DNA of 64,000 nt from assembly GCF_018446385.1 (NCBI RefSeq), contig NC_055992.1, positions 19,562,877 to 19,626,876 of the forward strand. Reading direction: 5' to 3'. This document shows positions 34,434 through 44,856 of the stretch, in pieces; the first letter of the stretch is position 1, and every line of letters starts with the position of its first letter. The notes under the pieces were generated by a model. It made no database searches. It saw only the letters and a list, made by a program, of their open reading frames with translations, and had not been told where the DNA came from. Both the position numbers and the translations under genes were made by a program. Origin of the DNA: Zingiber officinale (taxonomy: Eukaryota > Streptophyta > Magnoliopsida > Zingiberales > Zingiberaceae).

Positions 34434-34500
34434 TATACTAAATTCTTATCTAAATATGCTAAATTTAGGGAGAATTATACCTCCTTTTAGAATTTTTATA

Positions 34501-36183
34501 TGTAAAGTACGACACCCAGATAATAATTAAATAATAAGGTTAAATGGGTGAATAATCTTATTGGAATTTTTAGAAATTTTCTAGGAATTAATTGGAGTTC
34601 GTATGATGTAGGTTAAGAGGATCAATTATTTGACCAGGAGAAAGCATGTTTAAGCGACTCTATTTAAACAAGGAAATGTTCAATTTTTTTTAATATTTCT
34701 TTTTTTCCTTTTATTTGTTTTTCCCGTGCCCTATATCTCCTCTCGTCGAAACCCATCTTCCCCAAGCCCTTACCCCGCGACACTGCCGACTTCCCCTTCT
34801 CTCTCGGTTCTGGCCGCTCCATCGCCGGACCTCTTCCTCCCCGAGCCGCACGTCGCCCGATCTCCTCCTCCTCACGCGGGCGCCAGTCATCGAGCACCAC
34901 AGCCGCCATCTCTCCTCCTCGCTCAAGCACCAAGACGTCGTCGGCTCTCCTCCTCATGCGGGCTGCTGACCTAGGGGGGAGAAGGGGCACAAATTCTAGG
35001 GTTTCCAGCCATCCTTATTTGCTTGGAGTCACGTGATCACCGAGGGTAAGCTAGCCTTCTTCTTTTCTTGGTACTCTCTGACCCGTGCCCTAACACTATA
35101 GTCGATCCTCCTTTTTTCTCTCAGTGTTTCTCTGCCCCATGCATTGGTGCTGTTGCCACCCTCTGTTTGTTGATTGACATCTCGGCAGCTACTTGATTTC
35201 ATTCGAGAGGAGGTTGCGAATTCAGATTTGGGCTCCAGCAGCGTTCTTCTCCAGCAGAAAATCATCAACTGAGGAGTGAAAGAAGGAGGTAAGTTGTTAG
35301 TTAAATGTTATGAATCAAGAGTTAGAGTTGAATTCTTGATTGTCGTTGTATTGATATTGAATTGGGATGTTTGAATGGAAAAGGGCAGCGGTTTTACCTA
35401 CTCAAACTAGCAATACCGACAGTGGTTTTCTCTAGTTGTGAAGCATCAGTTGAAGATTCATACTTGGGTGAGTTCTAAAATTTATTTCGTGTTTACATTG
35501 GATTGATTATACTTGTAGTAAATCCTAATTGGAAGGAGAAATGATTGGGGATGCTTAATCTATTTGATTTCGGATTAGAGATTCAATTATGAGTTGATTT
35601 CTCTAGTTGGATTAATTGATTCATGATGCCTAGTTGATTTAAGATTTAGATTAAATGATATGTTGATTTGGGTGAATTTTGGAGATGAATCATGTATAAA
35701 CCAAATCTAATTAAGTTGTAGTATGGTTAAGATTAATTGAGGATTTATCTATAATCATGTTTGATTAGAGTGATTCTATTTCGGTGGGGGGAGTTGTTTA
35801 GTTAGTTACTTCCTATGTAATTAGCTAAATAAACTATGTGATCGTAGGACTTTGTTTCGGGATGAGCGTCTCGACGTAGGATTTCTCTACACGATCTACG
35901 TATAAAGGCGGGTACTTCTTGCTTTGTTTCTTTTAGTACTTTGACCTTGGTGCATGAACTATTTTGGATAAGAAACTATTTTTTTATCTTGACTCCACTC
36001 TTATTTTCTTGCACTTGATACTTCCACTCAAACCTTTGAGTTATTCATTTCTATATCCATACAGTCTCTTGTTGTCATCTATGATATTTAGCAGATACTA
36101 GATATCATATTTGCATGTTTTTATTGTTGTTTATTTATGTTCTGTATTGAGCATGTTGGCTTCATGTAGCATACCTGATTCTT

Positions 36184-36231
<48 letters not shown>

Positions 36232-37452
36232 ACTGATGTATTGTGCGCATCATATCATTGCATACATGTCAACGACAAATTCTCCCTTGCAGTCGAGAGA
36301 GTCATTGACCAGGGCCACATCCTCGACCACTCGACAGAGTGGTAGCTGGAGTTGATGCTGCTTGTCCTGTCGTGTTACACTCGGCCACTTGTGGGTAGTG
36401 GTAACTGGAGTTGCGAGCAACAGGGACCCCTTCGCTATGTAGCTAGTTAGCTACTCAGCACCTGTCCACTTGGTCACTCGAGAGTAGTGGCGGCCTTTGA
36501 GTGGTATAGTTGTCATCGATCTAGCCTCTCAACCATACAGGGGCCGTGGTGCAGAGAGGTGGGAGGGGTGATCATCCGTGCATATGCTATTATTATACTT
36601 GCTTTGGCTGCTGCTGTTTACATATGCTGTTATTGCTTACTTACTGCTGTTGTTCACTTATGCTGATATACTTCCTTATGTTGAGATATGCTCTCATTGT
36701 AGGTGTTTAAACATTGGTTTATTTATTGGAAATGTTTATATACCTTATATGTTACCTCTGTAGCTATGAGCTGTACTGTAACAGATTAGTACTACTTCTG
36801 ACCTTCTATTATTAGCCTAGAATATAGTTTCAGGTATGAGTATTTATTATAGTTTTATTTTAGTATCTGCTACTTCCCTTATGAGACTGTATTCCTTTTG
36901 ACATTCTCTATTTATATGTTATGTCCATGCACTATCTTTCCTTACCCGCTGAGTTCCAATACTCACCACCTCGCAAATTGGTTTTCTTTTGCTAGGTAAC
37001 AGGTAGATGAGTCATGGATGCTTGGAGAGTCCCGACTGCCAGTCCCACATTACGCTCGAGGATAGTCTTCTTTTTTGGTTTTGTTACTGTTTGGGTGGTA
37101 TGTTGATTTTGCGTATTTTGTTTTCCAATAAGTTGATGTGGATTTTGAAGTCTAGTCTGGTGGTTGCAGGTATTTTAGTTAGTGACTTTGTTGATCTTTC
37201 ATTCATATTATTTTATGATTTTCCGTTGCATTTACTTTCAGCCGTGTGGGTTGTTATTATATATTGCATGGTTGTGTGTTTACCTTTAGCCATGTGGGCT
37301 TATTATACTGCGTGGTTGTGCTTATATCCAGCTGTGTGGGATGTTGAATATGTTATATGTTGTGTGTATGTATTTATTGCTTCATATTGTCACCGGTATA
37401 GGGGAGATGTTGTCGAAATTATTTTCCGTAGAGACTCCTCCAGGGTGTGACA
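34501..37452 (+). mobile_element. Solo LTR, about 2.95 kb, Tekay-like
   Basis: It starts TGTAAAGTACGACACCC and ends CCAGGGTGTGACA, flanked by the 5-bp duplication TTATA (34496-34500 and 37453-37457). No pol or gag is inside. It contains a GC-rich leader-like block (34720-35000), a (TA)n tract and a CCCGCTGAGTTCCAATACTC segment near the 3' end that recalls long LTRs of Tekay/Del chromoviruses (from memory). Frames such as 34664-34990 and 37007-37450 are unsupported. The older copy at 5782-16023 is its relative. Confidence 0.85.
36187..36227. repeat. (TA)n microsatellite
   Basis: About 20 TA units in the solo LTR. Confidence 0.95.
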
Positions 37453-37570
37453 TTATACCTATAAAAAAATAAATGGGTAATTAGATAAATTAGTATGCAT
37501 TAGGGAGTTACATGCAAAAAAAAAAGTTTGCACGCAGGGAATGGAAATAATCTTTTTCTGCCATAGGGAG

Positions 37571-37755
37571 TGATAAAGAAGAATAGTTTGTTAGTAGTGA
37601 TTTTTGAGTATATATATATATATATATAATTTTATTAAGAATTGTTCTCTTTTACTGACTAATTTTGGTAAGCCCAAAATGAAATTATGTTAATGTCCTT
37701 TTTTATTTTCACACTAAAAATAATTTTAAAATTTATTAGTAATTTTCACAAATAC
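37571..37755. other. AT-rich spacer with short (TA)n
   Basis: Contains (TA)n at about 37611-37628 and no supported gene. Confidence 0.5.
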
Positions 37756-37965
37756 ATCAATCAGAAATCTAGAGTTCAAAACTTAGTTGCGATATATTAT
37801 TAGAAAATTTCTCATTAATCAATTAGTGATCTAGGATTCGAGACTCAGCTGCGACATATTATTAGAAATTTTCTCATTAATCAATCAGAGATAGAGTTCA
37901 AGACTCAACTGCGGTGTATTATTGAGAATTTTTCTCATTAATCAATTAAAAATCTAGAGTTCTCT
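37756..37965 (+). repeat. Tandem repeat of about 62 bp, 3.4 copies
   Basis: Units read TCATTAATCAATCAGAGATC then TAGAGTTCAAGACTCAACTGCGGTGTATTATTAGAAATTT in variants. The array ends just before the U2-like copy. Confidence 0.85.
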
Positions 37966-38010
37966 TTAGTCACATATTTTAAAATTTATAACATTGCGAG
38001 TAGAGAAATT

Positions 38011-38021
38011 TCTATAAATAC
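38011..38021 (+). promoter_or_regulatory. snRNA-type TATA box before U2 copy 1
   Basis: CTATAAATACC, 26-33 bp upstream of the U2 start, as in plant U-snRNA genes. Its presence suggests a DNA-level copy of the gene rather than a reverse-transcribed RNA. Confidence 0.5.
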
Positions 38022-38045
38022 CTTAGACCAGCGATGTTAGAAAAC

Positions 38046-38178
38046 ATACTTTTCTCGGCTTTTGGTTAAGATATATTAAATTAATTTTTTATAAGAGAGA
38101 GTTTGTTACAGTAGCTTGCTACTGGGATTCTCGAGCATCACCCTAGCATTGTACTATTGCATGAGTCTGGCGTATCCT
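38046..38178 (+). pseudogene. U2 snRNA pseudogene, copy 1 (internally deleted)
   Basis: It starts ATACTTTTCTCGGCTTTTGG then TTAAGAT, close to the conserved 5' end of U2. It then jumps directly to ATATTAAATTAATTTTTTAT (the Sm-site region) and continues through GTTACAGTAGCTTGCTACTG (stem-loop III) and GCATTGTACTATTGCATGAG (stem-loop IV). The part with the branch-site-pairing GTAGTA and stem-loop II is missing, so it cannot act as U2. A TATAAATA box at 38013-38020, about 30 bp upstream, fits the plant snRNA promoter layout. A weak USE-like AGTCACATAT lies at 37968-37977. The comparison uses remembered U2 sequence. Confidence 0.8.
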
Positions 38179-38188
38179 TACCCAATTT

Positions 38189-38310
38189 ATGGGCGGTCTT
38201 TTAGCTAAGATTAAATTTAGTATTTGCTCTTATCACTTTAATATCTAATATAAAAAATTAAATTAATGTTTTATGAAAGAGAGTCCGTTACCCACACGCG
38301 TTCATGTATT
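38189..38310 (+). pseudogene. U2 snRNA pseudogene, copy 2 (truncated)
   Basis: It matches U2 from CGGTCTTTTAGCTAAGATTA through TTTAGTATTTGCTCTTATCA (branch-pairing region, GTAGTA changed to TTAGTA) and TTTAATATCTAATAT. It continues to a mutated Sm region (TTAATGTTTTAT) and GAGAGTCCGTTACCCACACG. Stem-loops III and IV are not recognisable. It lies 10 bp after copy 1 on the same strand. Confidence 0.78.
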
Positions 38311-38489
38311 ATATCACATACGCAACCAAGGGCAGAACCACATATAGCTTTGGTGGGGCAGTTGCTCCACCTCAATTTTTTGTAAGTACCCCTAGAGGTG
38401 TATTAAATTATAAAAATATTAGAATGTTGCTCCACTAAAAAAATAAAAATATAGGTAATACTAAAAAATTAAAACTATTTTCTATAAGC
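38311..38489. other. Spacer
   Basis: It has a short inverted repeat GTGGGGCAGTTGCTCCAC (about 38351-38368). No gene is supported. Confidence 0.4.
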
Positions 38490-38896
38490 TAATTCTTCTT
38501 CTCTCAGATCTCTTCATGTAATATCCCACCTGATATAAAAAGCTTAGCTCATATAATATGCGTACACGATCGCTAGTATATAATAATATAATTAGAACGA
38601 TAGAAAGGAAATCGTTAATCTTTTGCTTGATTTTAATTTTATATTAGTTGAATGAGAAACTTTTTCTTTAATATAATATTTATATTTTTTCAACTTATAT
38701 ATAGGTTGGGCTCAACATGTGGGTCATGCCCGACCCAAGTCCATGTCTAACTCGATCTGATCCACAGAGCACGCTACATATCTCATTTCTAAATGAATCA
38801 TGTCAATTGTTGAGTACATTGTTGAGCAGAGGCACGAACCCAAGCATGGAACTGATGAGCTTAAATGTCAGCCGGATTCTTTGTCAATAATCAGAT
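38490..38896 (+). repeat. Tandem duplication of about 400 bp, copy 1 (split by element C)
   Basis: Text such as TATTAGTTGAATGAGAAACT, GGGCTCAACATGTGGGTCAT and CATGGAACTGATGAGCTTAA recurs in order at about 46507-46867. Copy 1 continues after element C at 46473-46506 (AGATAATAGCCTAGGCTAAG). It carries about 55 bp that copy 2 lacks (near 38556-38610). Confidence 0.85.
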
Positions 38897-39832
38897 TGAT
38901 CTGGTGGTAAGGTAGGACCCGGCCGATAGGAGGTCAAAGTGGTCAACATTAAACGGGCGTCCGATTAGGCGAATTACCTCCGTGGTCAGCAGGAAGGGTA
39001 GACGGTCCGACACTTCGACAGCTCGGTCAGACACCGAGCTTCCGACACTCATGAAGCTCAACCAGGGAGGCACGAAAATCGAGCGATCATCCTGCTCGGC
39101 CAAACAGTGGATGCAGCCTCGACCTAGTAGACAGGGCTCCCTCGCCCTATGGGGGGAGCCAACTAGCATAGCACTGGACGAGCAGACGCTAGGTCCGGCT
39201 GTTGCATCACCCGGACGACAGGCTAGCCGAGCGGCTCTTCCGCTCGGGATGCTCAGCTCGGCTGTTGCATCACCCGGACGACGGACTGGCCGAGCGGCTC
39301 TCCCGCTCGGCCCAATAACAGACAAAGAAGCAATTGACAATATCTTCATAGGGATCAGTGTCATTGGCAGGCGACATGGTCGACGACGTGGTAAGACAGA
39401 GGATCGTACTGTGGAATCTTCCACTGTCACGTCAAGGATATGCTCGGGCTATTAAGGTATGACGTTAGACACGCTTTTCTGACACGACCTTTCCAGGTAT
39501 TCTTTGGGAAGCGTGCATGCTTTGGGAAGTGTGCGCGTGCCTCTTGGGAGCTCTATATTAGAAGCCCCAAATCTTCATTGGAGGTATGATTTTTCATCAC
39601 TATAGCTACAGTTATGTTGCTCCTTTCTTCGCTACTTCATTTGCTTGCCGTCGGTAACTGACTTGAGTGTTGGAGGGTCATCGTCGGGGAATCCCTCCTC
39701 GGCTCAGCGCTAACGACTTTGTGGTTGCAGGCTTAATTAGCTCGTTGGAGGTCCGCATCACCTTCAGTCGATATCCAGGCAACGTAAGTGCCATCTTCCC
39801 AGTGTTCGTCTACTCACACTCGGACAGGATCA
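38897..39832 (+). repeat. 5' LTR of element C
   Basis: 936 bp, TGATCTGGTGG to TCGGACAGGATCA. A TATA-like CTATATTAGAAG is near 39552 (CTATATAAGAAG in the 3' LTR) and is the likely core promoter. The frames at 38891-39455 are shadows. Confidence 0.92.
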
Positions 39833-39836
39833 AATT

Positions 39837-39855
39837 TAGCGTCGTCTGTGGGAAC
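39837..39855 (+). promoter_or_regulatory. Mutated primer binding site of element C
   Basis: TAGCGTCGTCTGTGGGAA lies where elements A and B have TGGCGCCGTCTGTGGGAA. Two changes lie at its 5' end, which would pair with the last bases of the tRNA primer. Confidence 0.75.
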
Positions 39856-39878
39856 ACACCTGAATCCGAGCTGAGGAG

Positions 39879-40277
39879 ATGCAAGAAGCTAGACGTCTCC
39901 ATACCGTGACACTCACTCCAGAGGAGCTCGATGCGCTCATTCAAGTGCAAGCGGCAAAGATAGTCGAACAGCAGCAGAAGAAGGAACTAGCCGATCGGCT
40001 GGTGCAGCAAGCGACGTTGGCTTCGGGCGGTCGGGCAGCGCACGAGGACCGTCCGGAGCAACTCTCCATATGGAAACAGAATAAAATGCCGATCAGGACT
40101 CCAAGAGAGGTTCCACCAGCACTCATTCCGTTCCATCGAGCGTTATTTCAAACGCCCTCAGAGATTGTGCAAGCCAACCAGGACAGAGGTTCCTCTTCAA
40201 ACGAGGCTCCCGTGCGGGACACAAGAAAGGGCAAAGCGGCCCGAGCTGATTCGTCGCCTGAGCGAATCAACCGATAA
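39879..40277 (+). pseudogene. Element C gag, N-terminal fragment
   Basis: The frame of 132 codons starts MQEARRLHTVTLTPEELDAL, matching the start of element B gag, and runs through SSNEAPVRDTRKGKAARADS to a stop after PERINR. The remainder of gag is reduced to a GEYNGS-like stub (about 40333-40350) at the deletion point. Confidence 0.85.
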
Positions 40278-40349
40278 TTCTCCTAGGCCATTCTGTAGGA
40301 TCCGCTGTAGAGGCACTATGCTCCCTTGGCGATCGGGGAGTATAATGGG

Positions 40350-41825
40350 TCGACTTTGGTGGGAGCCTTCGAGATCAGTAATACGTGGCTCAAGTTGTAT
40401 GCTGAAGCTTTCAAAAAGCTGAAGGCAAACTTTCAAGAGGTAATCATCCAGAAGATCCCTCGAGCGGAGAACCAAACAGCGGATGAGCTGGCTAAATTGG
40501 CGAGCTCACTCTCGCCGATCGTCATTACTCAGCCGGTTGAGCAAGTGTCCTAGGTGGCTCATGTCAATCGGATGGAGGGGCTCACTTTCCCTAGCGATTG
40601 GAGAATGACCATAATAGAGTTTTTATGATCAGGAGCTACACCGTCCGATAGGGAGGAAGCCCTCTTATTGAGAAGAAGAGCCGATCGTTTCACCCTAGTC
40701 GGGGACCAGCTCTACAAGAAGGCCTTCTCTAGGCCATTGCTTAAATGCGTCGGATCATAGGATGCCGATTATATACTACGAGAGATGCATCAAGGCTCTT
40801 GTGGGGGGCACCCGGGTGGTCCGTTGCTAGCAAGGAAGATTCTGTTGGCCGAGTACTTCTGGCCAACTCTACAGGAGGATGCCGCTTGGACAGTAGCTAA
40901 CTGCTTGTCCTGCCAGAAGTACCACCATATCTCCCACCGGCCGACCGAAGAGATGAAGGCTTCCACTGTGTCATGCTCATTCGACCAGTGGGGCATGGAT
41001 ATTATGGGACCCTTCCCCATGGCGATCGGGCAGCGAAAGTTCTTGCTCGTCACGGTAGACTACTTCTCCAAATGGGTTGAGGTCGAGCCGTTGGTGAAAA
41101 TAACCGAGTAGATGGTCCAAAAGTTCATCTGGCAACATATCATCTGTCGATTCGGCATTCTGCGTCGAATCGTCTCAGACAATGGTAGACAGTTCGCCAG
41201 ACGGAAGCTTAGAGAATGGTTCGAGGAATATGTCATCCAACAAGCCTTCACCTCCGTAGCATACCCTCAAAGCAACGGGCAGGCTGAAGTCGCCAATCGG
41301 GAGATCTTGCGGGTTCTGTGAGTTCGGCTCGACCATATCGGAGGGAGCTGGGTGGATGAGCTCCCTGGCGTGCTATGGACAATCCGCACAACCCCTAAGG
41401 AAGGCACAGTTGTAACCCCATTCCACCTTGTATACGACGGTGAAGCGGTCGTCCTAGTTGAGTTTGGAATCGAGTTCAATCGAATACAACACTACAACGA
41501 AGACAACACCCAGCGGAGGCTTCTGGAGCTGGACTTCGTGGATGAGATGCACGACAAAGCAGTCGTTCGGCTGATGGCTTATAGGTAGAGGATGACACAG
41601 AACTACAATCGACGAGTGATCCTAAGGTCATTCCAGGTCGGCGACCTCGTATGGAAGAAGGAGAAGCCGGTTGGCGACGTCACCAAACTGGAGGCCTCCT
41701 GGGCCAAACCATTCAAGGTCGTGGAAAAGCTCTACTCGGGTGCCTACTACCTAGAGGATGAAGACGGGCGGTGGCTAGAACGCCCTTGGAGCGCGAACCA
41801 CCTCCAGCCGTACCGAGCTGGATGA
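40350..41825 (+). pseudogene. Element C pol remnant: end of second RNase H plus integrase
   Basis: After the deletion point the frame enters the second RNase H (AFEISNTWLKLYAEAF, NQTADELAKLASSL). Integrase follows with its zinc site (HQGSCGGHPGG, CLSCQKYH), core (GMDIMGPF, VSDNGRQF, NGQAEVANRE) and C-terminal FQVGDLVWKKEKPVGD to NHLQPYRAG. At least six in-frame stops (near 40551, 40626, 40758, 41109, 41319, 41586) interrupt it. Several sit where elements A and B have Gln, Trp or Arg codons, as C-to-T decay would give. Confidence 0.88.
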
Positions 41826-41924
41826 AAGGTGCTCCAATGTAATTGAGGTGTACCTCCCATTTTTCCTGTGTGCTTTGATTGTAGGATTGAAATGAAAAAT
41901 GAAAGGTTACCCAAATACTCGTCG

Positions 41925-42420
41925 AGCGACGATGTTAAACTCATATCTCCATCGACGGTCGAGCGGCGACCTTAAACCTCTATCTTCACCAAATCGTCGA
42001 GCGGCGACGATAAACCCATGTCTCCATCGACGGTCGAGCGGCTGCCTTAAACCCAGGTCATCACCAAATCATCGAGCAACGACGTTAAACCCATGTCTCC
42101 ATCGACGGTCAAGCGGCGACCTTAAACTCCGGTCTTCACCAAATCGTCGAGCGGCGACGTTAAACCCATGTCTCAATCGACGGTCGAGCGGCGACCTTAA
42201 ACCCTTGTCTGCACCAAATCGTCGAACGACAACGGTAAACCCATGTCTCCATAGACGGTCGAGCGACAACCTTAAACCCCTATCTGCACCAAATCGTTGA
42301 GCAACGACGTTAAACCCATGTCTCCATCGGCGGTCGAGCGGCGACCTTAAACTCCTGCCTTAGAAGATTGTCTTGCGGGGACGTTAAAACCCAGAGTTGA
42401 GCGGCGACTATAAACTCCAG
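41925..42420 (+). repeat. Tandem array of about 77 bp in element C
   Basis: Five to six units: CCCATGTCTCCATCGACGGT, CGAGCGGCGACCTTAAACCC, then a CTTCACCAAATCGTCGAGCG part. Open frames of 66 and 133 codons across it follow from the array period and are not genes. It occupies the same place as the arrays in elements A and B. Confidence 0.88.
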
Positions 42421-42615
42421 AGGTATGATCCTAGCGAATCTTTCAATACTGAAAGTACGGTCGTAATAGCCGATCGGAACTACATAGCCGAATACTGGCA
42501 GAAAGATAGCATACGAAGAAAGGGCACAAAAAGATTTCATTGATTATAGGTTAAACACTGCCGAACGGCAGGAGTACATGCAAAGCTTACAAAAATATGC
42601 TCTGTACAAGTCCCT

Positions 42616-44856
42616 CGCTCACTCAATATAATCAAAGGCTTCGTCGGGAATGGACTTGAGGAGCTGGACGCGGTCTACATTCTTGTCGAATAGAGCTTCA
42701 GAAATATGGCTGTTCGTTTTCAGCTGGATGAGCGTAGCATCGATGGCCAGCTCGAACGAGCGGACAATCCGATTGGTCACCTTCTCCAGAAATTGGTCCG
42801 AGCGGAGGTACTGCTGCCTTAGGACCGTGAAGCGGCCCGGTTTGGCCTCTTGGTAGGTTGTCAATGCCGCTCGGGAGGCCTCTAGATTCTCTTCGAGGTG
42901 CTTCACTTGATCCTGAAGCTCCCCCTCCCTAGCTGAGTGGCTCTCCTGCTTGGCAACCAGGGAATCGTCTGCCTTCTTCAGCTTCTCGGCCAACTACCGA
43001 GCATCCTGATTTTTCTGCTCCAGGTCAGCGATGGCTAACTGTTTCCTTTTGGAAGCCAGCTCGAGTTTATGATCGTAGGTCTTCAATTGTGCCTCGATCT
43101 GGCCCAACCTGTTGGCCTGCTCGGCCGACTTCTGCTGCTCCTCCGCAAAAAGTTGTTGGGCCTTTTTTAGGTCGACCTGTAGACGAGCGGCAGGCGGCCC
43201 CTGGGAGGAGGAAGCTTCGTCGGAAATCTTGAGCTTCTTCAGCTCGTCCTCCACTTGTGCCAATCGCTAGCACATGGCGATGTTCTCCACCCAGAACTGC
43301 AAGCAAGCATTAGTGCTGATCGGAGGTAAATCATGAGCTGATAGTTGAGAATACCAACCCTGGTGGACATCTCTAGGTGACTATCGGCGAGCGCGCCAGG
43401 GGGTTTCACCGTTACTCATGCTCTTGCTTCCTCCCAGACGCGGGCGAGTTGACCACGAATGTAGACTTGATGCTGAGGAGAGCTGGGCTGGTCGCGCGAT
43501 GCTAGAAGGTCCTCCGTCGGAAGGCAGAGCGTGGCGGTGATGGATCGTCTCCCTCTCGACACCGATTGAGCGGAGGTCGATGGGTCGGAAGCTTGAGCAG
43601 GAGGGACTGGTAGGATAGCGGACCGTGTCACCTTCCGCCTAGCTAGCGGCAAATAAGTGATCAGCTGAACGGCGAGCGGCTCCGATAGCTTAGCGAAAGA
43701 TGGAGTCCGCTCGAAGGAAGTGGCCTCCACTGTCACGGGAGCGGCTGGAGACAGGGTGCCTCCCCCTGCAGAGGCTTGGACGACCGAATTGGCAGAATGG
43801 GAAGGCGCGTCCGTTCTGCGTCTCTTGCGGGAGAACGGTACTTCATCGTCCGAGGACCCCGAACCCTCAGCAGGGATGATGGGTGGCGCTTCTCAGACTA
43901 ATCCTGAGCAGGTCGTCCCTCCTGTGCTGGGCGTCTGCTCGACGGTCCCGTCACCCACAGTTGTGGTCTCCTGAGCCGTGCCCTTTTGTGAGCCAACAGG
44001 GGTCAAGCCGAGCCGCTCCATCTCCTTGGCAGCAGCTGCTTCAATCTCGGCTTGCTTAGCCTTCATTATGTCGGTCGCCCTGGCGCGCATCATGATGTCG
44101 ACTACGAAAGAAGAACAGAATCAGTTAGATTCAAAGGAAGAAAATTGACGAATTTCATACCTAGGCTGCTCGGGAGTTTCGCTCGGATCGGACTTAGCCC
44201 GAACATGTACATCATGCCCTCCGACAACAATTTATGGATGTCGAACTTCAGGCCGGCCAGCATGTTGGCAGCATGGAGTTAGTCAGGCCAGGTCTTGTAC
44301 TTCTTCAAATCGGGCTGGGTAGGAAGCCCGACCTGCCATTTGGTCCGGAAGCTTGGCCCTCGGGGAGTCTCAGATAGAAGAAGTACTCATTCCAGTGTTA
44401 GTTGGAGGAGGGCATCTTGTCGAAGAAGACCAGACCGATGCAAGATTGAAACAGGAAAGTGCCCAGCTCGTACTGTTTGGAGTAGTAAAAGTAGTGGAAG
44501 ACCTGAGGGGTCAGGGGAATGTTGTGCACTCGGAACAACACTACCACGCCGCACAGTAGGCAGAAGGAGTTGGAGATGAGCTGGGCGAGAGGGACATGGA
44601 AGTAGTTGCAGACCTCGGTTATGAAGGGGTGGATGGGAAATCGAAGACTGGCCATGAATTGATCTCGGAAGAAGCAAACTGTGCCGATTGGCGGGTCATT
44701 GGGCCGATCGAACGGGGAGGCTAAAACTATTTCATGCTTGGACGGGATGTCAAAGGCATTGATCAGACCGACGGCATCGCCCGCGTCGAACCGAGTCTCC
44801 ATGGTAGCGTATCAAAGACTGGGAGCGGGGTCGGACGGCTGCGAGGAGCTCGCCAT
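42616..44856 (-). pseudogene. Element C antisense gene, two introns (broken)
   Basis: It starts MASSSQPSDPAPSL at 44856, with a TGA where B has Trp, then METRFDAGDAV (44802). Exon 1 carries DRPNDPPIGTVCFF, EVCNYFHVPLAQLISNSF and FFDKMPSSN, with a stop at 44398. Intron 1 is 44102-44160 (GTATGA to CGTAG) and intron 2 about 43297-43358 (GTTGGT to TGCAG). Exon 2 begins MMRARATDIMKAKQ and is Ser/Pro-rich. Exon 3 is a coiled coil (VEDELKKLKI, LVAKQESHSAREGELQDQV) ending FDYIE. Further stops lie at about 43268, 42991 and 43890. It is the same protein family as in A and B. Confidence 0.82.
44102..44160 (-). other. Intron 1 of element C antisense gene
   Basis: A 59-bp GT-AG intron at the position equivalent to those in elements A and B. 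It keeps the CTAACTGATT branch-like text. Confidence 0.75.

Larger units (their letters stand above)
17482..37570. mobile_element. Palindromic foldback/MITE-type element hosting three retrotransposon insertions
   Basis: The left end TTCCCATGTCAGAAAATATT (from 17483) is an imperfect inverted match of the right end near 37545-37570 (TTTTTCTGCCATAGGGAG). Pieces of the host element lie at 17482-17693, 18396-18947, 34434-34500 and 37453-37570, about 950 bp in all. Within them, several copies of an inverted unit recur: TCTAATATATTTT..CAATTGA.., then a CGATTGG-rich middle, and its complement. Reversing 18396-18947 makes the pieces read continuously (for example GAAAATATAC joins TAAATTCTTATC at 34439, as in the parallel text at 18790-18815). 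Class and target duplication are not certain. Confidence 0.65.

Noticed and set aside
34664..35268. GC-rich frames on both strands as first exon of a host gene
   Set aside because: They sit inside a 2.95-kb solo LTR with clear target duplications; composition resembles a leader, and both strands are open by chance.
39667..39909. Small frame at the end of element C 5' LTR as a gene
   Set aside because: It crosses from LTR into the primer site and leader, so it is a chance opening.
44398..44802. METRFDAGD (44802) as the true start of the element C antisense gene
   Set aside because: Comparison with A and B places the start 54 bp upstream at 44856, followed by a Trp-to-stop change.
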